A stretch of 64,000 nucleotides of DNA from DAOVRD01 sp964521715. GTDB lineage: Bacteria; Planctomycetota; Brocadiia; SM23-32. Positions 59,138 through 64,000 of the stretch are shown here, one piece after another. The translations under genes were made by a program, and so were the position numbers. The stretch is taken from positions 62,001 through 126,000 of the forward strand of contig CAZFSS010000007.1 in NCBI GenBank assembly GCA_964521715.1. The letters run 5' to 3'. The notes under the pieces were generated by a model. The model worked only from the letters and a program-made list of their open reading frames with translations. It was not told the origin of the DNA and ran no database searches. Numbering within the stretch: position 1 is the first letter of the stretch; every line of letters starts with the position of its first letter.

Positions 59138-59629
59138 ATGGACACGGTCGAGAAGGTCCGCCAGTTGATTGCCATAATGGCGGAGAACGACCTGGCCGAG
59201 CTTGAGGTGGAAGAGCCCGACCTGCGGGTCAAGATACGCAAGAACGTGGCCGTCCAGTACCTGCCTCCCGGGATGAACTACGCCCAGTTTGCGCCGGCGC
59301 CGATGGGGCACGGCTTCCCGCCCGCCCTCCAGGCGTCGGCCGAAGCGGGCCAGGGGACCGCACCGGCCACCAGGGAACAGAAGCTCATCGAGATCACCTC
59401 GCCCATGGTCGGCACGTTCTACAGGTCGCCGAGCCCGGGGGCCGACCCCTACGTGACCATCGGCTCGGAGGTCGAACCCGACACGGTCGTCTGCATCATC
59501 GAAGCCATGAAGGTGATGAACGAGATCAAGGCCGAGGTCACGGGCAGCATAGTCGAGATACTCGTCCAGGACGTAGAACCCATCGAATTCGGCCAAGTGC
59601 TCTTCCTGGTTGAGCCCGCGGAGGGATAA
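59138..59629 (+). CDS. accB: Biotin carboxyl carrier protein of acetyl-CoA carboxylase
   Basis: 163 residues. A helical N-terminus ('KVRQLIAIMAENDLAELEVEE') and a Pro/Ala-rich linker lead to the biotinyl domain (residues 88-163) with 'SPMVGTFYRSPSPGADPYV' and the biotinylation site 'IIEAMKVMNEI'. It carries CO2 between biotin carboxylase and carboxyltransferase. ATG 59138 has GGAAGGG nine bases upstream. It is followed 60 bases later by accC, and preceded by the M24 peptidase gene. Confidence 0.96.
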   Translation: MDTVEKVRQLIAIMAENDLAELEVEEPDLRVKIRKNVAVQYLPPGMNYAQFAPAPMGHGFPPALQASAEAGQGTAPATREQKLIEITSPMVGTFYRSPSPGADPYVTIGSEVEPDTVVCIIEAMKVMNEIKAEVTGSIVEILVQDVEPIEFGQVLFLVEPAEG

Positions 59630-59689
59630 CGCACGCGGCCGACGTCCGATGGCCGGTCCGGCCCATAGACTCCCGCAAGCGCACGGATC

Positions 59690-61039
59690 ATGTTCACCAG
59701 AGTCCTCATCGCCAACCGCGGCGAGATCGCCCTGCGCATACTGCGCGCGTGCAAGGAGATGGGCATCGAGACCGTTGCGGTCTACTCGAAGGCCGACATG
59801 GGGGCCAAGTACCTCGAGATGGCCGACGAGGCCGTCTGCATCGGCCCCGCCCCGCCAGGCGAGAGCTACCTGAACATCCCGCGCATCATCAGCGCGGCCG
59901 AGATCACCAACGTCGACGCCATCCATCCGGGCTACGGCTTCCTGGCCGAGGAGGAGACGTTCGCCGAGATCTGCGAGGAATCCAACATCATCTTCATCGG
60001 CCCCCGCTCCGACGTTATGCGCAAGCTGGGCAACAAGACCGAAGCCCGCCGGATCGCCAAGGAGAATAAGATAGCCATCATCCCGGGCAGCCAGGACGTC
60101 GTCGAGGACGAAGAGCAGGCCCTGGAGCTCGCCCACCAGGTCGGCTACCCCGTCATGGTGAAGGCGGCCGCGGGCGGCGGCGGACGAGGCATGAGGAGCG
60201 CCCATAACGACATCAGCCTCAAGAACATGCTGGCCCTTGCCCGCAGCGAGGCCGGGGCGGCGTTCAAGAACTCCACGGTCTACATCGAGAAGGTCCTGGA
60301 GCGGGCCCGTCACGTCGAGGTGCAGATACTGGCCGATCACCACGGCAACATCATCCACCTGGGCGAACGCGACTGTTCGATCCAGCGCCGCTTCCAGAAG
60401 CTCATCGAGGAAACGCCCAGCCCGGGCATCACGGACGACCTGAGGGAGAAGCTCACGCGCGCTGCCATAAGGCTCTCACGGGCGGTGGGTTACACGAACG
60501 CGGGCACGGTCGAATTCCTCGTGGACCAGAAGAGCAACTTCTATTTCATCGAGATGAACACGCGCCTGCAGGTCGAGCATCCCATCACGGAGCAGGTCAC
60601 CGGGATCGACCTGGTCAAGGAGCAGCTTCGGGTGGCGGCGGGCGAGCAGTTGTCCCTGCAGCAGAAGCGGGTGGAGTTCCGCGGCGTGGCCATCGAGTGC
60701 CGCGTCAATGCGGAGAACCCGGTGGACGAGTTCCGCACCTCCGCGGGGACCATCTCGGAATTCGTGCCCCCCGGCGGACCCGGCGTGCGCGTCGACACGC
60801 ACTGCTACAGCGGCTACGAGGTCAAGCCCTTTTATGACTCGATGATCGCCAAGCTGATCGTGCACCAGCCCACGCGGCGGGAGGCGCTGGCGTGTATGCG
60901 TCGCGCCCTGGGGGAGTTCGTCATCGAGGGGATACACACGACCGTTCCCTTCTACCGCGACATGATCCAGCACGCCAGCTACGTCAACGGGAGCTTCCAC
61001 CTGCACTTTGTCGAGGAGTTCCTGGAGTCGATGACCTGA
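59690..61039 (+). CDS. accC: Biotin carboxylase subunit of acetyl-CoA carboxylase
   Basis: 449 residues, standard length. 'RVLIANRGEIALRILRA' opens the protein, then 'IHPGYGFLAEEETFAEIC', the ATP-grasp lid 'VKAAAGGGGRGMRSAHN', 'RARHVEVQILADHHGN', 'GERDCSIQRRFQKLIEE' and 'FIEMNTRLQVEHPITEQVTGI' (split here for length: 'FIEMNTRLQVEHP'). It carboxylates biotin on AccB with ATP and bicarbonate. accB and accC are adjacent, as in most bacteria; accA and accD are not in the window. Confidence 0.97.
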   Translation: MFTRVLIANRGEIALRILRACKEMGIETVAVYSKADMGAKYLEMADEAVCIGPAPPGESYLNIPRIISAAEITNVDAIHPGYGFLAEEETFAEICEESNIIFIGPRSDVMRKLGNKTEARRIAKENKIAIIPGSQDVVEDEEQALELAHQVGYPVMVKAAAGGGGRGMRSAHNDISLKNMLALARSEAGAAFKNSTVYIEKVLERARHVEVQILADHHGNIIHLGERDCSIQRRFQKLIEETPSPGITDDLREKLTRAAIRLSRAVGYTNAGTVEFLVDQKSNFYFIEMNTRLQVEHPITEQVTGIDLVKEQLRVAAGEQLSLQQKRVEFRGVAIECRVNAENPVDEFRTSAGTISEFVPPGGPGVRVDTHCYSGYEVKPFYDSMIAKLIVHQPTRREALACMRRALGEFVIEGIHTTVPFYRDMIQHASYVNGSFHLHFVEEFLESMT

Positions 61040-61059
61040 CGGGCGAGCCGTTCGCGCCT

Positions 61060-61629
61060 TCAGCCCCCGATCAGTTCCAGCGCCGCCCGGCGCGCGTCTT
61101 CGAGGCACTCGGGGTGGTTCTCGACCAGGTCGTTACTGGCATCCACGCCGGGGTAGAAGCGGCTGACCGGGCAGCCCATGTTCAGCGCGGCCATCCACGC
61201 TTTCACGATGGTGAGCGCCCCCCTGTGGTAACGCTGCCTGTCCATCGCCCCCACGCACAGGAACATGCCGGTGCGGCGCGGCTGCGGCGGCTTCCCAAGC
61301 CGATACGTCCGCACCCAGAAGCATTGGAACCTGTCTATCAGCACCTTGAAGTGACCCGGCAGCGAGGTGAAGTAGAGCGGCGAGGCCACCACCACGTGGT
61401 CCGCCTCGCTGAAGCGGACGTAGAGGTCCTGCATCGCGTCGCGCTGCACGCACACGCCCGTCTCCCAGCACGCGTTGCAGCTTCGGCAGGGCGAGATGGA
61501 CAGCTCGCACGGGACCACGGTCTGAACGGCGGCGCCCCGCTCGCGCAGCAGCTCGATGGTCGCTTCCAGGACGGCATCGCTGTTGCCCCCGCGCCGTGCG
61601 CTCGCCGCCACGGCCAGCACGTCTGTCAT
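61060..61629 (-). CDS. Flavodoxin-like NAD(P)H reductase with compact Cys motif (iron-sulfur flavoprotein-like)
   Basis: 189 residues. The flavodoxin-like start 'VLAVAASARRGGNSDAVLEA' binds FMN phosphate. 'ISPCRSCNACWETGVC' (about residues 46-61) has four Cys in the C-x2-C-x2-C-x5-C spacing of archaeal and bacterial iron-sulfur flavoproteins, which can hold a 4Fe-4S cluster. 'VVASPLYFTSLPGHFKVLIDR' is the NAD(P)H-dependent FMN reductase motif. It may be a redox carrier. ATG 61629 has GGGAGG upstream and overlaps the queC stop (ATGA), so it is coupled to queC. Confidence 0.85.
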   Translation of the reverse strand: MTDVLAVAASARRGGNSDAVLEATIELLRERGAAVQTVVPCELSISPCRSCNACWETGVCVQRDAMQDLYVRFSEADHVVVASPLYFTSLPGHFKVLIDRFQCFWVRTYRLGKPPQPRRTGMFLCVGAMDRQRYHRGALTIVKAWMAALNMGCPVSRFYPGVDASNDLVENHPECLEDARRAALELIGG

Positions 61630-62357
61630 CGGTGCCCTCCCTGCTCGGCCGTCCCCTGATAGGCGGTCGGGTCCGGCACGCCGGCTTCCGCGAACGCCTT
61701 GCGGCGCAGGCGGCAACTGTCGCACAGCCCGCAGGCCCGGCCCTCCCCGTCGGGATCGTAGCAGCTCACGGTCAGCGAGTAGTCGACGCCCAGCGCCACG
61801 CCGGCGCGGACAATCTCCGCCTTGCTCATGGTGATCAGCGGCGCGACGATCTTCGGTTTGTGTCCTTCGACGGCCCGGCGGGTGGCCAGTCCGGCCAGGC
61901 GGCGGAACGCCTCAACGTACTCCGGCCGGCAGTCCGGGTAGCCGCTGTAGTCCACCGCATTCACGCCGACGTAGATGGCATCCGAGCCCGTCACCTCGGC
62001 AAACGCCAGCGCGAAGGCAAGGAACACGGTGTTCCGCGCCGGGACGTAGGTGTCTGGGATCCCCTGTGACGGCGCTTCCTCGGGCGGGCGCTTCGGCACG
62101 GCCATCGAGCTGTCCGTCAGAGCCGACCCGCCCAGCTCGCCGAGGGGCAGGTCGAGTATCCTGTGCTCGACGGCGCCCAGCGCCTGCGCCAGGCGCCGCG
62201 CGGCCTGCAGCTCGACGGCGTGACGCTGGCCGTAGCGGAAGCTGAGGGCATGGCAGGCATAGCCGTCGCGCACGGCCATCGCCAGCGTGGTCGCAGAATC
62301 CACCCCGCCGCTGAGCAGCACAACCGCGTGCGGTCCGTCAGTCCCTCTCTCCGCCAC
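61626..62357 (-). CDS. queC: 7-cyano-7-deazaguanine synthase
   Basis: 243 residues from the chosen start. The PP-loop 'AVVLLSGGVDSATTLAMA', 'SFRYGQRHAVELQAA', 'YVPARNTVFLAFALAFAE' and the zinc site 'CGLCDSCRLRRKAF' are complete. It turns 7-carboxy-7-deazaguanine into preQ0 for queuosine. GTG 62357 has GGAGG six bases upstream; the earlier GTG 62372 has no site. A promoter lies 30-55 bases upstream. It is the first gene of a pair with the flavoprotein; no queD/E/F is near. Confidence 0.94.
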   Translation of the reverse strand: MAERGTDGPHAVVLLSGGVDSATTLAMAVRDGYACHALSFRYGQRHAVELQAARRLAQALGAVEHRILDLPLGELGGSALTDSSMAVPKRPPEEAPSQGIPDTYVPARNTVFLAFALAFAEVTGSDAIYVGVNAVDYSGYPDCRPEYVEAFRRLAGLATRRAVEGHKPKIVAPLITMSKAEIVRAGVALGVDYSLTVSCYDPDGEGRACGLCDSCRLRRKAFAEAGVPDPTAYQGTAEQGGHR

Positions 62358-62383
62358 GTCCGTCCTCCGCACCAGAAGCCATC

Positions 62384-62413
62384 AGGATAGCGCTCCGCGT
62401 CGCCCCGATGCAA
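62384..62413 (-). promoter_or_regulatory. queC promoter
   Basis: Minus strand TTGCAT (62408-62413), 18-base spacer, TATCCT (62384-62389). Confidence 0.45.
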
Positions 62414-62459
62414 CGTCGGCGCGGCCCGGCCCTGCTGCTCAGCGCCCCGGCCGCGCGCG

Positions 62460-63041
62460 ATGCGGGGCCCGCCGGGCACCCGCTTCCGCGTCGGACTGAC
62501 GGCCCTGAGCGTGGCGGAGTACTTCCGCGACCAGACCGGCGGTGACGTGCTCCACTTCGTGGACAACATATTGCGCTTCGTGCAGGCCGGCAGCGAGGTG
62601 AGCGCCCTGCTGGGCCGGCTGCCGTCGGCCGTCGGCTACCAGCCCACCCTCGGCTCGGAGATGGGCGAACTCCAGGAGCGGATCACCTCGACCAAGCGCG
62701 GCTCGATCACCAGCGTGCAGGCCATCTACGTGCGTGCGGACGACTTCACCGACCCCGCCCCGGCCGCCACTTACGCTCACCTGCACGCGACCATCTTCCT
62801 GACGCGCGAGCTGGCCTCGCTGGGCCTCTACCCCGCCGTGGATCTCCTGCTCTCGACGTCGCGCGTCCTGGAGCCCGGCATCGTCGGCCAGCGCCACTAC
62901 GAGATCGCCCAGAAAACCAAGCGCATCCTCCAGCGGTTCAGGGACCTGCAGGACATCATCGCCATCCTCGGCATGGGCGAGTTGAGCGAGGAGGACAAGA
63001 TAACGGTGCGCCGTCAACCGGCTCCACGTGGCCGCCATTGA
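62460..63041 (+). pseudogene. Truncated, degenerate ATP synthase beta-subunit (AtpD-like) fragment
   Basis: The 193-residue frame matches the middle of F1 beta from the 'MNEPPGxRxRVGLTAL' region (here 'MRGPPGTRFRVGLTAL') to 'GELSEEDKITV', roughly E. coli residues 209-391. 'FVQAGSEVSALLGR', 'SAVGYQPTLGSEMG' and 'QERITSTKRGSITSVQAIYV' are nearly perfect. The P-loop and catalytic Glu of the first half are absent, and the frame drifts to 'RRQPAPRGRH' where the C-terminal domain should start. Conserved acidic residues are lost ('AHLHAT' for AHLDAT, 'AVDLLLSTS' for AVDPLDSTS). No other atp genes are near. It cannot be a working subunit and is probably a relic. Confidence 0.88.
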
Positions 63042-63105
63042 GTGGCGCGGCCCGTCGCCGGGCCTCCTCCCACCCTCTTGCCCGGCCTCTGCATGGGCGT
63101 GCGTC

Positions 63106-63134
63106 TTGCCACGGGCCGGCCCGAGTGCTATAAT
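63106..63134 (+). promoter_or_regulatory. Promoter of the small acidic protein gene
   Basis: TTGCCA (63106-63111), 17-base spacer, perfect TATAAT (63129-63134). Transcription starts about 80 bases before the ATG. Confidence 0.7.
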
Positions 63135-63220
63135 CCACAGGTTTGGCCGGTTCGACGGAAACCTCGAGTTCGACCTCTGCACGCCAGGCCGTAAGACCTT
63201 TATTTCCAGGCGTTTGTGAC

Positions 63221-63520
63221 ATGTGCGCCGCGGACGACCAAGAGCGCGCCCAGCCAGCCGAATCCGAAGACACGGGCGGAGAAGAGGCCCGCGCGGGCTC
63301 GCTCGTTCCGCTCTATGCCAGCGCCATCGTGCCGGGCGTGCAGGCGTTCCGCAAGGGCGACATCATCCTCTACACGATCCGCGGAGAACCGGCCCAGGTC
63401 CTGGAGCTGGTCGGCCAGCTCGACAAGGAGGGCGTCGAGGAGGTCGTGGCCCTCATCAGCCATCCCGCCCAGGAGGAGCAGCCTCGTCCCGAGGAAGAGG
63501 AACCCGACGAGGAGGAGTGA
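63221..63520 (+). CDS. Small acidic protein, unknown
   Basis: 99 residues. The central part is a small alpha/beta domain ('AIVPGVQAFRKGDIILYTIR', 'AQVLELVGQLDKEGVEEVVALI'). The N-terminus and the C-terminal tail ('QEEQPRPEEEEPDEEE') are strongly acidic and probably disordered. I do not recognise a family. ATG 63221 lacks a strong ribosome site, but the promoter upstream supports expression from here. It is convergent with ruvC (10-base gap). Confidence 0.6.
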   Translation: MCAADDQERAQPAESEDTGGEEARAGSLVPLYASAIVPGVQAFRKGDIILYTIRGEPAQVLELVGQLDKEGVEEVVALISHPAQEEQPRPEEEEPDEEE

Positions 63521-63530
63521 ACGCTCCCGG

Positions 63531-64000
63531 TCAAGGCCCCGAGGCCGGGAGCCGATGGAAATGGCAGATGGCGATGGCGAGCGCGTCTGCCGCGTCTTCC
63601 GGCTCCGGCAGGCGGTCGAGCCGCAACAGCACGCGCACCATCTGCTGCACTTGAGACTTGTCCGCCCGGCCCGATCCCACTACGGCCCTCTTGACCTCCG
63701 CCGGGGAGTACTCGACGACTTCCAGCCCGCGGCTGACGGCCGCCAGCAGCGCCACGCCCCGCCCCTCCCCCATCCTGAGGGCCGACCGCACATTCTTGCC
63801 GAAGAACGCCGTCTCGACGGCGGCGACGTCGGGGGCGAACTCGTCAATGACCCCCAACAACCCCTCGTGCATCGCGAGCAGGCGCTCGGCGACCGGACGT
63901 TCCCGGCTCCTCACCACGCCGTAATGCACCAGGCGCGCCTCGTTGCGTTCGTCCTCGATGATCCCGTAGCCGCAGACCTGCGTGCCGGGGTCAATCCCCA
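63531..64000 (-). CDS. ruvC: Crossover junction endodeoxyribonuclease RuvC, N-terminus cut by window edge
   Basis: 156 residues are visible; only the first few are missing. The first catalytic Asp is in 'GIDPGTQVCGYGII' at the window edge, followed by 'VAAVETAFFGKNVRSALRMG' (second acid), 'YSPAEVKRAVVGSGRADK' and the final Asp in 'PEDAADALAIAICH'. It resolves Holliday junctions with RuvAB; ruvA and ruvB may lie beyond the edge. Confidence 0.95.
   Translation of the reverse strand, partial: GIDPGTQVCGYGIIEDERNEARLVHYGVVRSRERPVAERLLAMHEGLLGVIDEFAPDVAAVETAFFGKNVRSALRMGEGRGVALLAAVSRGLEVVEYSPAEVKRAVVGSGRADKSQVQQMVRVLLRLDRLPEPEDAADALAIAICHFHRLPASGP

Noticed and set aside
62460..63041. Functional second ATP synthase (N-ATPase) operon
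   Set aside because: Only a fragment of beta is present, and no other atp genes lie on either side.
1..64000. CRISPR array, prophage, integron or insertion sequence with transposase
   Set aside because: No regular direct repeats with spacers, no integrase or transposase and no phage structural genes were seen on either strand.

Overview
This is a GC-rich, densely coded 64 kb stretch, most likely from a metagenome-assembled genome because it contains a 10-N scaffold gap. The gene content suggests a planctomycete-like or other PVC-related bacterium: a DUF6785/DUF6784-type membrane protein, non-biosynthetic URO-D-family proteins, many secreted or intracellular glycoside hydrolases, Gfo/Idh/MocA oxidoreductases, an Lgt with the GRMGCFLNGCCYG signature, and sigma70-like promoters of the TTGACA-17-TATAAT type. 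The phylum is an inference; no rRNA is present.

Layout. 1-6.8 kb: the end of a large modular membrane protein, then a minus-strand set with an AEC-type carrier, an Asp-box (sialidase-like) protein and a parvulin-type PPIase. 6.8-10.4 kb: the DUF6785-like membrane protein and a Y-family polymerase with its own promoter and a symmetric operator-like site. 10.4-18 kb: a carbohydrate cluster (GH-A hydrolase with CBM, an unassigned TIM-barrel-like protein, a GH31 alpha-xylosidase/glucosidase) divergent from a Gfo/Idh oxidoreductase. 18-21 kb: an M20 amidohydrolase overlapped by a four-helix-bundle gene bounded by heptad-built inverted repeats, tRNA-Gln(TTG), and a membrane coiled-coil protein. 21-31.5 kb: priA, two coupled membrane coiled-coil proteins behind a small uORF, then polA-coaE-rho. 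31.6-39.3 kb: a long minus-strand run with URO-D protein, a 35-codon remnant of a CoA-dehydratase activase, MFS, PPC/DUF296, ADP-ribosylglycohydrolase, GH50-like hydrolase, asd and a GcvH-like protein without its lipoyl lysine. 39.4-48.4 kb: folK, an aroF-type DAHP synthase behind a Phe/Tyr leader-peptide attenuator, proB, dxs, a DHH phosphoesterase, a secretin-STN-like protein, a PHP phosphoesterase and a sugar nucleotidyltransferase. 48.5-64 kb: an LpxL-like acyltransferase coupled to uvrA, a heparinase II/III-like protein, panC, lgt, cca, a Xaa-Pro peptidase, accB-accC, a flavoprotein coupled to queC, a truncated relic of ATP synthase beta, a small acidic protein, and a 5'-truncated ruvC.

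How the parts fit. Most of the window is housekeeping: DNA repair and replication (dinB-like, priA, polA, uvrA, ruvC), cofactors (coaE, panC, folK, dxs, queC), amino acids (aroF, proB, asd), fatty acid synthesis (accBC), lipoproteins (lgt) and transcription termination (rho). Between these lie blocks for polysaccharide breakdown and uptake. The most unusual items are the FFYFYF leader peptide and terminator in front of the DAHP synthase, the inverted-repeat-bounded four-helix-bundle unit that supplies the stop codon of its neighbour, a 166-bp inverted repeat family with two copies 31 kb apart, and three degenerate or truncated relics of well-known enzymes (activase, AtpD, GcvH). No CRISPR array, transposase or phage module was seen.
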